From Hyphomicrobiales bacterium (GTDB lineage: Bacteria; Pseudomonadota; Alphaproteobacteria; Rhizobiales; Beijerinckiaceae), in assembly GCA_019075865.1 (NCBI GenBank), contig JAGXAN010000001.1:372001-436000 (forward strand): a DNA stretch of 64,000 nucleotides. The letters run 5' to 3'. Positions within the stretch are counted from its first letter, which is position 1; the number at the start of each line of letters is the position of its first letter. Positions 38,643-48,029 of the stretch are shown piece by piece. Under the pieces are notes generated by a model. It had not been told where the DNA came from and did not search any database. It was given only the letters and a program-made list of their open reading frames with translations. The translations under genes and the position numbers were made by a program.

Positions 38643-39416
38643 TCAGATGTTTTTGAACGCGGCCATGCGCTTGTCGATAAACGCCTGCATGCCTTCCTTC
38701 TGGTCTTGCGTCGCAAACAGCGAGTGAAACACACGCCGCTCAAAGCGCACACCTTCGGCAAGAGTGGTCTCGAAGGCGCGGTTTACACATTCCTTGGCCA
38801 GCATGACCGCCGGGCGCGACAGCGCCGCAATGCCGGCAGCAACCTTCAAGGCTTCGGCGACAAGGTCATCGGCTGGCAGAATGCGCGAAACAAGGCCGCA
38901 ACGCTCGGCCTCCTGCGCATCCATCATGCGGCCGGTCAGGCATAATTCCATGGCTTTGGATTTGCCGACAAACCGGGTCAACCGCTGGGTGCCACCGGCC
39001 CCGGGGATAACCCCGAGCTTGATTTCCGGCTGGCCAAATTTGGCATTATCCGCCGCCAGAATAAAATCACACATCATCGCCAGCTCGCAGCCGCCGCCCA
39101 GCGCAAAGCCCGCGACAGCCGCAATAATGGGTTTGCGCACCCGGCTCACCCCTTCCCATGAGGTGATGAAGTCATCGAGATAGGCTTCGATATAGGTCTT
39201 GCCCACCATTTCCTTGATGTCAGCACCGGCGGCAAAGGCCTTGGCCGAACCGGTAATCACGATGCAGCCAATGTGTGCGTCGGCCTCAAAGCCATTGAGA
39301 GCGATGTTGAGTTCGTCGATCAAGCCCTTGTTCAGGGCATTCAGCGCCTGCGGGCGATTCAGCGTAATCAGCGCAACGTGGTCATGTGTGCTGGTGAGAA
39401 TGTTGGTGAAGGTCAA
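38643..39416 (-). CDS. Enoyl-CoA hydratase
   Basis: Crotonase-fold enzyme of about 257 residues that hydrates 2-enoyl-CoA in beta-oxidation. [11 protein letters not shown] is the first oxyanion loop, and [19 protein letters not shown] the second with one catalytic Glu; [18 protein letters not shown] carries the other Glu. TTG at 39416 is the better start: GGAG is 6 bases upstream and MTFTNIL matches the normal N-terminus. Close to PaaF/FadB1x-type short-chain hydratases; chain length not decided. It converges with hrcA and is divergent from ahcY. Confidence 0.9.
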   Translation of the reverse strand: MTFTNILTSTHDHVALITLNRPQALNALNKGLIDELNIALNGFEADAHIGCIVITGSAKAFAAGADIKEMVGKTYIEAYLDDFITSWEGVSRVRKPIIAAVAGFALGGGCELAMMCDFILAADNAKFGQPEIKLGVIPGAGGTQRLTRFVGKSKAMELCLTGRMMDAQEAERCGLVSRILPADDLVAEALKVAAGIAALSRPAVMLAKECVNRAFETTLAEGVRFERRVFHSLFATQDQKEGMQAFIDKRMAAFKNI

Positions 39417-39551
39417 GGCAGGCTCCAATTTTTAATGGGGGCAAAGTTGATGGCCATTATCGCCATTTGCCAAGCCCCCGCAAGCGCCGTCGCGCTGCTT
39501 CATCGCAATTTTGGACAAGCCATTCCGCCCATACGCGGCGCAATTGTAGGT

Positions 39552-39573
39552 GATATAAACAAATCCTTATATC
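39552..39573. promoter_or_regulatory. Palindromic operator upstream of ahcY
   Basis: GATATAA (39552-39558) and TTATATC (39567-39573) form a perfect 7-bp inverted repeat with an 8-base spacer, 66 bases before the ahcY ATG. The place and AT-rich half-sites resemble operators proposed for ArsR-family repressors of the methionine cycle (SahR/SamR). That identity is an inference. Confidence 0.55.
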
Positions 39574-39638
39574 TTTATTGCTTTTTGCAGTCAGCTCTGT
39601 TAGCAGAAAGCCCATCCGCCCAAAACCCAGAGAGTTTC

Positions 39639-41045
39639 ATGACCAAAGCTGCACAAGATTACGCCATCGCCGATATCAAGCTGGCCGATTGGGGCCGCAA
39701 GGAAATCGCCATTGCCGAGACGGAAATGCCCGGCTTGATGAAGACCCGCGCTGAATATGGCAAGGCGCAACCGTTGAAGGGTGCGCGCATCTGCGGTTCC
39801 CTGCACATGACCATTCAAACCGCCGTGCTGATCGAGACCTTGAAAGCCTTGGGTGCGGATGTCCGTTGGGCTTCGTGCAACATTTATTCGACGCAGGATC
39901 ACGCCGCTGCCGCCATTGCCGCCACTGGCACGCCGGTCTTTGCCATCAAGGGTGAGAGCCTGAAGGATTATTGGGAATATACCCACAAGATTTTCGAATG
40001 GGCCGATGGTGGCACCCCCAACATGATCCTCGATGATGGCGGCGACGCCACCGCGTTGATCCATCTGGGCATGCGTGCCGAGGCGGGCGATGTCGCATTC
40101 CTCGACAAGCCCGGCAATGAGGAAGAGGAAGTGCTGTTTGCTTCCATCAAGTCGCACCTCAAGACCCACCCCGGCTTTTACAGCCGCAATGGTGCGGCCA
40201 TCAAGGGCGTGACCGAGGAGACAACGACGGGTGTGCATCGCCTCTACATTATGGAGAAGGAAGGGCGTTTGCTGTTCCCGGCCATCAACGTCAATGACAG
40301 CGTCACCAAGTCGAAGTTCGACAATCTCTATGGCTGCCGTGAATCGCTGGTCGATGGCATCCGCCGTGGCACCGACGTGATGATGTCAGGCAAGGTCGCG
40401 ATGGTCGCCGGTTTTGGCGACGTGGGCAAAGGTTCAGCCGCCTCATTACGTCAGGCCGGTTGCCGTGTCATGGTGTCCGAAGTCGACCCGATCTGCGCAT
40501 TGCAGGCTGCAATGGAGGGCTACGAAGTCACCACCATGGAAGATGCCGCGACCCGCGCTGATATTTTCGTCACCGCCACCGGCAATGTCGATGTGATCAC
40601 AGTCGATCACATGCGTGCCATGAAGGACCGCGCCATCGTCTGCAACATCGGTCATTTCGACTCGGAAATTCAGGTTCAGGGCCTGCGCAATTTCAAATGG
40701 CACAACGTCAAGCCGCAGGTGGATGAAATTGAATTCCCCAACGGCAAACGCATGATCCTTTTGTCCGAAGGTCGCCTCGTCAATCTTGGCAATGCCACCG
40801 GTCACCCCTCCTTTGTGATGTCGGCATCCTTCACCAACCAGACGCTGGCGCAGATCGAGCTTTGGACCAAGCAGGGCCAATACGAAAAGAAGGTCTATGT
40901 GCTGCCCAAGCACCTTGATGAAAAGGTTGCGATGCTGCATCTCGAAAAGATTGGCGTGAAGCTCACCAAGCTCACGCAGCCGCAGGCGACCTACCTCGGT
41001 CTGCCCGAAGCCGGCCCGTTCAAGCCCGATCATTACCGGTACTGA
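39639..41045 (+). CDS. ahcY: Adenosylhomocysteinase
   Basis: NAD-dependent enzyme that splits S-adenosylhomocysteine to adenosine and homocysteine, removing the inhibitor left by methyl transfer. At 468 residues it is the long proteobacterial form. [19 protein letters not shown] is near the N-terminus, and [20 protein letters not shown] and [19 protein letters not shown] form the NAD site. [13 protein letters not shown] and the C-terminal KPDHYRY (cofactor contact by Lys and Tyr) are intact. The ATG at 39639 fits the family start; an AT-rich palindrome lies upstream and a strong terminator follows. Confidence 0.96.
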   Translation: MTKAAQDYAIADIKLADWGRKEIAIAETEMPGLMKTRAEYGKAQPLKGARICGSLHMTIQTAVLIETLKALGADVRWASCNIYSTQDHAAAAIAATGTPVFAIKGESLKDYWEYTHKIFEWADGGTPNMILDDGGDATALIHLGMRAEAGDVAFLDKPGNEEEEVLFASIKSHLKTHPGFYSRNGAAIKGVTEETTTGVHRLYIMEKEGRLLFPAINVNDSVTKSKFDNLYGCRESLVDGIRRGTDVMMSGKVAMVAGFGDVGKGSAASLRQAGCRVMVSEVDPICALQAAMEGYEVTTMEDAATRADIFVTATGNVDVITVDHMRAMKDRAIVCNIGHFDSEIQVQGLRNFKWHNVKPQVDEIEFPNGKRMILLSEGRLVNLGNATGHPSFVMSASFTNQTLAQIELWTKQGQYEKKVYVLPKHLDEKVAMLHLEKIGVKLTKLTQPQATYLGLPEAGPFKPDHYRY

Positions 41046-41052
41046 GATTTGG

Positions 41053-41081
41053 AAAAAGCGGCCTTCGGGCCGCTTTTTTTA
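41053..41081. terminator. Bidirectional terminator shared by ahcY and gshB
   Basis: AAAAAGCGGCC (41053-41063) pairs with GGCCGCTTTTT (41068-41078) around a TTCG tetraloop. Runs of A and T on either side let it stop both transcripts. The gshB stop codon (41081-41079 on the minus strand) lies in the T-run. Confidence 0.9.
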
Positions 41082-42029
41082 TGGCCGCTTTGCCAGCTTG
41101 GCGTCAATCGAATCCCAGATGGCGGCTGCCAGATCCGGGCCGCCGAGGCGCTTGATGACGCGCAGGCCGGTCGGCGAAGTGACGTTGATTTCGGTCAAAT
41201 GCCCATCGATCACGTCAATGCCGGTAAACAACAGCCCACGCGCGGCGAGATGCGGGCCAATGGTGGCGCATATTTGCTGTTCGCGCGGCGTCAAATCGGT
41301 GGCCGTAGCCGCCCCGCCCCGCACCATATTGGAGCGGATGTCATCGCCCTGCGGCACGCGATTGACCGCGCCCAGTGCGACGCCATCGACCAGAATGATG
41401 CGCTTGTCACCGGCGCTTACCGCAGGCAGGAATTGCTGAATAACCCAAGGCTCCCGGAATATCGATGAGAACAGGTCAAACAGCGAACCAAAATTCGGGT
41501 CGCGCTGCGAAACCTTGAACACCGCCGCGCCGCCATTGCCATAAAGCGGCTTCATCACGACATCGCCATGTTCCTTGCGAAAGGCTTCGATCGAGTCGCG
41601 GTCACGTGACACCAGCGTTTTGGGCATTAACTCCGGAAATTCCATCACAAACAGTTTTTCAGGCGCATTGCGCACGCTGGCGGGGTCATTGACCACGAGC
41701 GTGCGGGGATGCACCCGCTCCAGAAGATGCGTGGAGGTGATGTAGGCGAGGTCAAACGGCGGGTCCTGGCGCAGCAGCACTACGTCCATTTCGCTCACAT
41801 CTTCCAGCTTGGGTTCTTGCAGCGTGAAATGATCGCCCTTGATATCGCGCACGCTCAGGCCCTGCATGGTCGCCATGACGCGGGAGGACAGCATGTAAAG
41901 TTTGTCAGGGGTGTAATAATAAAGTTCGTAACCGCGCGCCTGCGCCTCAAGCAACAGGGCAAAGGAAGAATCGCCAGCTATATTGATGCCGACAATAGGG
42001 TCCATCTGAATGGCGACCTTGACAACCAT
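41079..42029 (-). CDS. gshB: Glutathione synthetase
   Basis: ATP-grasp ligase that joins glycine to gamma-glutamylcysteine. The 316-residue protein starts [21 protein letters not shown], typical of Gsh[19 protein letters not shown] is in the N-terminal domain. [16 protein letters not shown] is the ATP lid and [13 protein letters not shown] holds the metal ligands near the C-terminus. It is a single gene that converges with ahcY through a shared terminator; its product uses cysteine derived in part from the homocysteine that AhcY releases. Confidence 0.95.
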   Translation of the reverse strand: MVVKVAIQMDPIVGINIAGDSSFALLLEAQARGYELYYYTPDKLYMLSSRVMATMQGLSVRDIKGDHFTLQEPKLEDVSEMDVVLLRQDPPFDLAYITSTHLLERVHPRTLVVNDPASVRNAPEKLFVMEFPELMPKTLVSRDRDSIEAFRKEHGDVVMKPLYGNGGAAVFKVSQRDPNFGSLFDLFSSIFREPWVIQQFLPAVSAGDKRIILVDGVALGAVNRVPQGDDIRSNMVRGGAATATDLTPREQQICATIGPHLAARGLLFTGIDVIDGHLTEINVTSPTGLRVIKRLGGPDLAAAIWDSIDAKLAKRP

Positions 42030-42247
42030 GACAACGCTCCAGGGGAATGCAAAAGCGCGGCAAACGCCCGCGCATAACGTGTATGCTTGTGGACGGATTT
42101 GGGGGGCAACGTCAATCGCTGCTTTTCGCTTTCCGGGGAACTTTTGCGTGGGTCGGTTTCGCGCAAGTTTGGCCTGGCGGTCGTGATCTTAACCAACTAT
42201 GAACTGCTTGCCTGCTAAGGTTCGACCATTCAACTTCGGGTGGTTTC

Positions 42248-43570
42248 ATGAACTTTTCATCGATAGGCGTGCGACTGGCGATGCGCCAGTTGCTTTTCAT
42301 GATCGTGATTGCGATTTTGGGCTGGCTGGTTCTGATCCGTATGGATGCCGTTCAGCAAGGCGCCCACGCATTGCTTGACATGAAAGGCAATGTGCCGCCG
42401 CAAGCCATGCTCGAATTGGTAACCGCCCTTGATAGCGCCCGAAATTTCCTGCTTCTGGCCGTATTGGCAAGTTGCGCCATCGTCGTTTTCATATCCCTGC
42501 CATTGATGCATATTTCCATCGCCATGCCGATCCAGCGCCTTTCGCATCTGATGGGAGAGCTTGCCAACGGCAATACCGAGATCGATATTCCCCCAGCCAA
42601 GCGCGATGATGAAATGGCGGTGCTTTCCTCGGGTCTGACCGTGCTGCGCGATGCGGTGCGCAGCAACAATGCGTTGGTTGAAGAAATGAAGGCGCGCGAT
42701 GACCGCGAAGCCCGCTTGATCCGCGAAGCTGCCATTCGCGATCGCGTCGAAAAATTCTCGCATGAACTGTCGGCTACCACCCAGCGTCTGGGCGACATGA
42801 CCCGGCATATGGCCGACGCATCCGAAACCATGATTTTGGCAACCCGCAAAGCCACCGAAGGCTCCGGCCAGGCCACCAATGCCGCCGGCCAGACCGCCAT
42901 AGACGTTTCATCGGTGGCGACTGCGTCAGAGGAATTGCTGGAATCGATCGGCGAAATCAGCCGCCAGGTCGTGCAATCCACCAATGTCGTCAAGAAGGCG
43001 GTTTTGGAGACGCAGGAATCGAGCAGCGGCATGGCGCGCCTTTCCGCCGCCGCCCGCCGCGTCGGCGACGTCGTGAGCCTCATCTCCCGCATTGCCGCGC
43101 AAACCAACCTGCTGGCGCTCAACGCCACCATCGAGGCGGCACGGGCCGGTGAAGCTGGCCGCGGATTCGCGGTGGTCGCACAGGAAGTGAAGACACTGGC
43201 AACCCAGACCACCAAAGCCACGCAGGACATTGCCGATCAGATCGCTGACATGCAGGCGGCCACTGAATTGTCGGTTTCAGCCATCGACGCCATTCAGAAG
43301 AAAATCGGTGAAGTGGAGCAAATCACCTCGATCATTGCCGCTGCCGTGCATGAGCAGGGCGCTTCGACGCAGGAAATCGCCCGCAATGTCCGCTCTGCCG
43401 CCTCCGGTGCCTCGGCCATGTCCAACCATACCGAGAAAGTCTCGAATGCGGTGGAAGCCACCGGCACCAGCGTGGAATCGGTTGTGGCCAAGGCCCATGA
43501 ACTCGATGCCATGGTCACCCGTATGCGCAGCAGCGTGGACGAATTCGCCCAGCATTTGCAGTCCGCTTAG
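42248..43570 (+). CDS. Methyl-accepting chemotaxis protein without a sensor domain
   Basis: Chemoreceptor of 440 residues. Two membrane segments (about 14-29 and 69-92) enclose only about 40 residues, too few for a periplasmic ligand domain. A HAMP domain ([23 protein letters not shown]) and a coiled-coil signalling domain follow. The tip sequence is [37 protein letters not shown]-like, here given only in part: [20 protein letters not shown]. Such receptors may sense membrane state or internal signals. No che gene is nearby. It converges with rpoH, 6 bp between stop codons. Confidence 0.88.
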   Translation: MNFSSIGVRLAMRQLLFMIVIAILGWLVLIRMDAVQQGAHALLDMKGNVPPQAMLELVTALDSARNFLLLAVLASCAIVVFISLPLMHISIAMPIQRLSHLMGELANGNTEIDIPPAKRDDEMAVLSSGLTVLRDAVRSNNALVEEMKARDDREARLIREAAIRDRVEKFSHELSATTQRLGDMTRHMADASETMILATRKATEGSGQATNAAGQTAIDVSSVATASEELLESIGEISRQVVQSTNVVKKAVLETQESSSGMARLSAAARRVGDVVSLISRIAAQTNLLALNATIEAARAGEAGRGFAVVAQEVKTLATQTTKATQDIADQIADMQAATELSVSAIDAIQKKIGEVEQITSIIAAAVHEQGASTQEIARNVRSAASGASAMSNHTEKVSNAVEATGTSVESVVAKAHELDAMVTRMRSSVDEFAQHLQSA

Positions 43571-43576
43571 CCGCGG

Positions 43577-44470
43577 CTAGGTGAGCGATAAACTGACCGG
43601 CTTGGCCTCAATCAGCGCCACACCAGCCCTGACTGCCGATTGCACTTTCTCAAAGGCGCGCACTTCGATCTGGCGAACCCGCTCGCGCGAGATCTTGAAC
43701 TCTTCCGACAATTCCTCCAGCGTGATCGGGTCATCGACCAGACGTCGCGCCTCGAAGATGCGGCGCTCGCGTGGGTTGAGCACGGTCAACGCCTTCCGCA
43801 GCGCGCCCATCCGGTTGCTGCTTTCCTCGCTTTCAACCAGAATAGCCTCCTGGTTCGAACTCTCGTCCACCAGCCAGTCCTGCCACTCGCCCTGACCTTC
43901 TTCACGCATCGGCGAATTCAGCGAGGCATCGCCGGACATGCGCCGGTTCATGTCCACCACATCCTGCTCGGTCACGCCGAGGCGGGTGGCGATGGTCGAA
44001 ACCTGCTCGGGGCGCATATCGCCATCCTGCAGGGCTGAAATCTGGCTTTTCGCCTTGCGCAGATTGAAGAACAGCTTTTTCTGGTTGGCGGTCGTGCCCA
44101 TTTTGACCAGCGACCAAGAGCGCAGCACATATTCTTGAATTGAGGCGCGAATCCACCACATGGCATAGGTAGCCAAGCGGAACCCGCGCTCGGGCTCAAA
44201 CTTCTTCACGGCTTGCATCAAGCCGACATTGCCTTCGGAAATCACTTCGCCGATCGGCAGGCCATAACCGCGATAGCCCATGGCGATCTTGGCAACCAGG
44301 CGCAAATGCGAGGTGACAAGCCTATGGGCCGCATCGGGGTCCTCATGCTCGCGCCAGCGTTTGGCGAGCATGTATTCCTCCTGCGGTTGCAGCATTGGGA
44401 ATTTGCGAATTTCATTGAGATAGCGAGCCAGTCCGGATTCGCCCGCAATCATTGGAAGCGCAGCAGCCAT
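43577..44470 (-). CDS. rpoH: Heat-shock sigma factor RpoH (sigma-32)
   Basis: Directs RNA polymerase to heat-shock promoters. The 297-residue protein has region 2 (HLRLVAKIAMGYRGYGLP, FRLATYAMWWIRASIQEY) and the RpoH box QKKLFFNLRKAKS. Region 4 ends TLEELSEEFKISRERVRQI, which contacts the -35. Several rpoH copies are common in this order; which this is cannot be told. rluD lies upstream on the same strand, 146 bp away, the usual neighbour. A matching promoter is seen before dnaK at 62.3 kb. Confidence 0.95.
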   Translation of the reverse strand: MAAALPMIAGESGLARYLNEIRKFPMLQPQEEYMLAKRWREHEDPDAAHRLVTSHLRLVAKIAMGYRGYGLPIGEVISEGNVGLMQAVKKFEPERGFRLATYAMWWIRASIQEYVLRSWSLVKMGTTANQKKLFFNLRKAKSQISALQDGDMRPEQVSTIATRLGVTEQDVVDMNRRMSGDASLNSPMREEGQGEWQDWLVDESSNQEAILVESEESSNRMGALRKALTVLNPRERRIFEARRLVDDPITLEELSEEFKISRERVRQIEVRAFEKVQSAVRAGVALIEAKPVSLSLT

Positions 44471-44616
44471 AGAACTCTCCTTTACGAACCCCCGTGCCCG
44501 GCGGGTTCAGGGGTCAGCAAAATGCCCGACACCTTTTCCTCATATAATTTCGACCGACTGTGTTTGAAAGAGGGCAGGGCCAAGTCGAAATCAATAATTT
44601 TCAACCCGCCAAACCT

Positions 44617-45789
44617 TCACATTTGCGCGAGGGCTGTCCGCAAACGTGCCATATCAGCCGGTTCAGGGCTTTCAAACATCAATTCTTCGCCGCTGATCGG
44701 ATGGGTAAAGCCCAGCACCGCCGCATGCAGCGCCTGACGCCCTAAAGCCTCGTAAGCGACGGCAACATCAGCCGGCAAATGCGCCAGCTTGGTGCGAAAG
44801 CCAGCCCCATAGACCGGATCACCCATCACCGGGTGGCCCAGATGCGCCATATGCACGCGGATCTGATGGGTGCGGCCGGTTTCCAGCTCACATTCGATGC
44901 GGCTGGCCACCGGGCGGCGGTTGCGATCCAGTCCAAAGCTCTCTTTCACCTGAAAATGCGTGATGGCCTCGCGCCCGCGCACCAAAGGCACCACGGCCAT
45001 TTTCTCGCGCTGGGTGGCGTGGCGGCCAATCGGCGCGTCCACGAGGCCAGCGCTGCGGTCGGGGGCGCCCCAGATATAAGCGATATATTGGCGCGTCAGC
45101 GACAGGGTTCGCCCATGGTCGGCAAACAGCAGCGATAGCCCGGCATGCGCGGCATCATTTTTGGCAACCACCAGCAGACCCGAGGTGTCCTTGTCGATCC
45201 GGTGAACAATGCCGGGGCGCTTGACCCCGCCAATCCCGGAAAGACTGTCGCCGCAATGGTACAACAGCGCATTGACCAGGGTGCCATGCGCATTGCCAGC
45301 TCCCGGATGCACGACGAGGCCAGCGGGCTTGTCGATGACCAGCAGGTGCTCATCTTCATAGACTATCACCAGTGGGATATTTTCGGGCAGGGGATCAGCC
45401 GGTTCCGGCGCGGGAACATCAAGCTGGAATGTCTGCCCTGCCTGCACTTTGTGCGAGGCATCGCGAAATGGCGCGCCATTGACACTGAGATAGCCGTCCT
45501 CGATCAGGCTTTGCACCCGGGTGCGAGAAATATGGGCGTCGCGCAAAGTCTCCTGGCCGCTCAGATAGCGGTCAAGCCTTTGGCCAATGGCCTCTTCGTC
45601 GACCACGAAGACTATGGGTCCCTCGATCAGCGATGGCTCGATATGAATTGGCCGCGCGGCAGGCGGCGCTTTGGCGACAGGCGCGCCCGATTGGGTGGCA
45701 CCCCAATCCTCAGGCCCATCAAAATAGCCAGCGGGATGATGGCCAGCCTGCCGTTTGCTGGCCTGACGACGTTTTGCATGTTGGTTCAT
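44617..45789 (-). CDS. rluD: 23S rRNA pseudouridine synthase, RluD type
   Basis: Makes pseudouridine in helix 69 or related sites of 23S rRNA. After about 55 basic and Pro-rich residues comes an S4 RNA-binding domain (QRLDRYLSGQE, RTRVQSLIEDGYLSVNG). The catalytic domain has HRIDKDTSGLLVVAKND with the active Asp, and GRTHQIRVHMAHLGHPVMGDPVYG. The length of 390 residues exceeds the usual 325 because of the N-terminal tail. The ATG at 45789 is used; a GTG two codons earlier is possible. Next to rpoH on the same strand. Confidence 0.92.
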   Translation of the reverse strand: MNQHAKRRQASKRQAGHHPAGYFDGPEDWGATQSGAPVAKAPPAARPIHIEPSLIEGPIVFVVDEEAIGQRLDRYLSGQETLRDAHISRTRVQSLIEDGYLSVNGAPFRDASHKVQAGQTFQLDVPAPEPADPLPENIPLVIVYEDEHLLVIDKPAGLVVHPGAGNAHGTLVNALLYHCGDSLSGIGGVKRPGIVHRIDKDTSGLLVVAKNDAAHAGLSLLFADHGRTLSLTRQYIAYIWGAPDRSAGLVDAPIGRHATQREKMAVVPLVRGREAITHFQVKESFGLDRNRRPVASRIECELETGRTHQIRVHMAHLGHPVMGDPVYGAGFRTKLAHLPADVAVAYEALGRQALHAAVLGFTHPISGEELMFESPEPADMARLRTALAQM

Positions 45790-45841
45790 GCACACGGCTG
45801 TAGCATGTGGCGCGCAGTTTGGCTAAGGGGAGAAGCATATT

Positions 45842-47098
45842 TTGAAAGCTTTGATGACAATGGATGAAAATGGCGGCGATAAATCGCCCCGCGACACTCG
45901 AACCTGCGCGATCATTGGCGGTGGCCCGGCCGGGCTGATGGCGGCTGACGTGCTTTCGCGACACGGCATCGCGGTGACGATCTATGACCAGATGCCCAGT
46001 TTCGGTCGCAAGTTTCTGATGGCCGGGCGGGGCGGGCTTAATCTCACCCACAGCGAGCCGCTGGAAGCTTTTCTCACCCGCTATCAGAATGCGGACTGGC
46101 TGGCCCCGGCGATCGCGGCCTTTCCGCCGGATAGTTTGCGCGAATTGGCCGCCGAACTTGGCGAGCCGACATTCACCGGTTCATCGGGCCGGGTGTTTCC
46201 CAAAAGCTTCAAGGCCTCGCCCTTCCTGCGCGCTTTGTTACGGCGTCTTTTGGCGCAAGGCGTCGAGTTCCGGCCAGGCTTTCGCCTCATCGATGTGGCA
46301 CCGCCGACTTTACACCTGGCGAGCAAGTCCGGCGAGGGGCTGGAACTGCATCCCGATGCCGCGATATTGGCGCTGGGCGGCGCAAGCTGGCCGCGATTGG
46401 GCTCCGATGGCCAGTGGGCGGCCATGCTGGCTGCGCATCAGGTGGAGATAGCGCCGCTGATGGCGGCCAATTGCGGCTATTGCGTCGAATGGTCGGCCAA
46501 TTTCATTGAACGCTTTGCCGGTGCGCCGCTCAAGACCATTGCCATAAGGTGCATGGATGAATATCGGCGCGGGGAGGCGATGATTACCGCCTCTGGCATC
46601 GAGGGTGGGCTGGTTTACGGCTTTGGCCCCAAGCTGCGCCAGTCCTTTGCACAGGGCAAGGATGTGGTGATCCATCTCGATCTGCGTCCCGATATTACCG
46701 ACAAAGCCCTGGAGACAAGCTTGTCGCGCCCGCGCAATGGCCAGTCCGCCGCCAACTTCCTGCGCAAGGCCGCGGGCCTGACACCGCTAAGTGTTGCCCT
46801 GCTGCATGAAAGCGGATTTCAGCATTTGCCGAAGGAGCCGCAAATTTTAGCGGCTTTGATAAAGGCGATGCCGCTTCGCCTGACCGGCCCGGCCCCTTTG
46901 GCACGGGCCATTTCCACCGCCGGCGGCGTGATGTCCAGCGCCTGCACGGACGCGTTGATGCTCAAGTCCCTGCCGGGATTTTTCGTGGCTGGCGAAATGC
47001 TGGATTGGGACGCGCCGACCGGAGGCTATTTGCTGCAGGCAGCATTCGCCACGGGCGCGAAGGCCGCCCATGGCGCATTGGCCTATTTATCGAAATAG
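45842..47098 (+). CDS. FAD-dependent oxidoreductase, HI0933/PP4765 type
   Basis: Flavoprotein of about 418 residues with an N-terminal FAD-binding motif (AIIGGGPAGLMAADVLS), then FGRKFLMAGRGGLNLTHSE, typical of the HI0933-like family, branch PP4765 (TIGR03862). GYLLQAAFATGAKAAHGAL ends the FAD site. The reaction is unknown for the family. TTG at 45842 is taken because AGGGGAG lies about 10 bases upstream; ATG at 45854 is the other option. It is divergent from rluD and converges with gcrA, separated by a hairpin. Confidence 0.82.
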   Translation: MKALMTMDENGGDKSPRDTRTCAIIGGGPAGLMAADVLSRHGIAVTIYDQMPSFGRKFLMAGRGGLNLTHSEPLEAFLTRYQNADWLAPAIAAFPPDSLRELAAELGEPTFTGSSGRVFPKSFKASPFLRALLRRLLAQGVEFRPGFRLIDVAPPTLHLASKSGEGLELHPDAAILALGGASWPRLGSDGQWAAMLAAHQVEIAPLMAANCGYCVEWSANFIERFAGAPLKTIAIRCMDEYRRGEAMITASGIEGGLVYGFGPKLRQSFAQGKDVVIHLDLRPDITDKALETSLSRPRNGQSAANFLRKAAGLTPLSVALLHESGFQHLPKEPQILAALIKAMPLRLTGPAPLARAISTAGGVMSSACTDALMLKSLPGFFVAGEMLDWDAPTGGYLLQAAFATGAKAAHGALAYLSK

Positions 47099-47101
47099 GC
47101 G

Positions 47102-47127
47102 GGGCGGAACCCGTTTGGGTTCTGCCC
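47102..47127. terminator. Hairpin between flavoprotein gene and gcrA
   Basis: GGGCGGAACCC (47102-47112) pairs with GGGTTCTGCCC (47117-47127) with one G-T pair and a 4-base loop, in the 37 bp between convergent genes. No T-run follows, so it may be a weak or Rho-assisted end. Confidence 0.55.
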
Positions 47128-47135
47128 GCGCTGGA

Positions 47136-47681
47136 TCAGCTGGCGCGAACCTGACGGCGGTCGCGGCGGCGGTCATGGGCCGGTTGGTAAGCGATTTGCG
47201 CATGGCCCGCGCAATAGGGCCCCGAACCGATGGGCGAGCGCGACCCGCAATAGCGGAAATCGCTCGACATTGGATCGCCGATCGGCCAACGGCACATCGA
47301 CTCGCGCAGTTCCATGATGGTCACGCGCTCGGTCATGGGGATAACGACAGCTTCAGCGGTCTTGGTCTGCACTTGCGGCAGGCTGGCGATGGCCGTCACC
47401 ATATCCGTGGCAAGAGCGGTATTGCCGCGCACGCCGCCGCCACCACCACCACCGCCATGCCCGGTGACGGGCATGGTGTTGCGCGGCGCGTCGGGGTTGC
47501 GGGCCCGGGTCGGCAATTGATCCGTGGTTTTCTCGCGATTGGCCATGCCCATGCGGTGCACTTTGCCAATCACCGCATTTCGGGTGATGTTGGAACCCAA
47601 CCGTGAAGCAATTTTGCTGGCGCTTAAGCCTTCAAGCCATAACTGGCGCAGGGTCTCGATCCGCTCGTCCGTCCACGACAT
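47136..47681 (-). CDS. gcrA: Cell-cycle regulator GcrA
   Basis: Transcription cofactor that binds sigma-70 and methylated GANTC sites, acting after DnaA in the alphaproteobacterial cell cycle. The N-terminal helix-turn-helix is MSWTDERIETLRQLWLEGLS...SKIASRLG with TRNAVIGKVHRMG. The C-terminal sigma-binding part has CRWPIGDP and YCGSRSPIGSGPYCAGHAQ. Between them is a linker with eight consecutive glycines. The ATG at 47681 is certain: GGAGG lies 7 bases upstream, and the protein starts like known GcrA. About 181 residues in all, single gene. Confidence 0.93.
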   Translation of the reverse strand: MSWTDERIETLRQLWLEGLSASKIASRLGSNITRNAVIGKVHRMGMANREKTTDQLPTRARNPDAPRNTMPVTGHGGGGGGGGVRGNTALATDMVTAIASLPQVQTKTAEAVVIPMTERVTIMELRESMCRWPIGDPMSSDFRYCGSRSPIGSGPYCAGHAQIAYQPAHDRRRDRRQVRAS

Positions 47682-48029
47682 ATCAGTCGCCTCCATCATT
47701 ATATCTGGTTTCCAGATCGGGGCGCGTGGCCTGCCCGTCACCTCTGAAACACACTGAATCCATGAGCCCCGCATCACCGGGCAAACCGGTGTCGTCGCAC
47801 GCATTTACGCTCTACTAGAAGTTCGACACGACATCTCGTGTTCTGATTTTGCATCTATACACTAGCCGTTGAATCACGCGCAAGAGTCGGTAAGGTTTCT
47901 TTAACCTTTTTCCCCAGCCAGTTTGGCAGGCTCAAAAAATTTGATTTCGACCAATGATATCTTGTCTTGAATTGAATCCTCGCCCATTGTGGCCGCATCA
48001 ATGGCTTGCTCTTGCTTTCAGGAGTGTTT
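47682..48029. other. Divergent promoter region of gcrA and the ABC genes
   Basis: Contains ACACGA-CATC-TCGTGT (47826-47841), a perfect 6-bp inverted repeat with a 4-base spacer, about 145 bp before gcrA. This could be an operator. A weak stem AAGGTT/AACCTT at 47892-47908 is followed by T residues. No gene is seen. Confidence 0.4.

Noticed and set aside
39541-39638. SAH or SAM riboswitch in the ahcY leader
   Set aside because: The leader after the palindrome is short and shows no pseudoknot-like pairing that I can recognise; a protein operator fits better.
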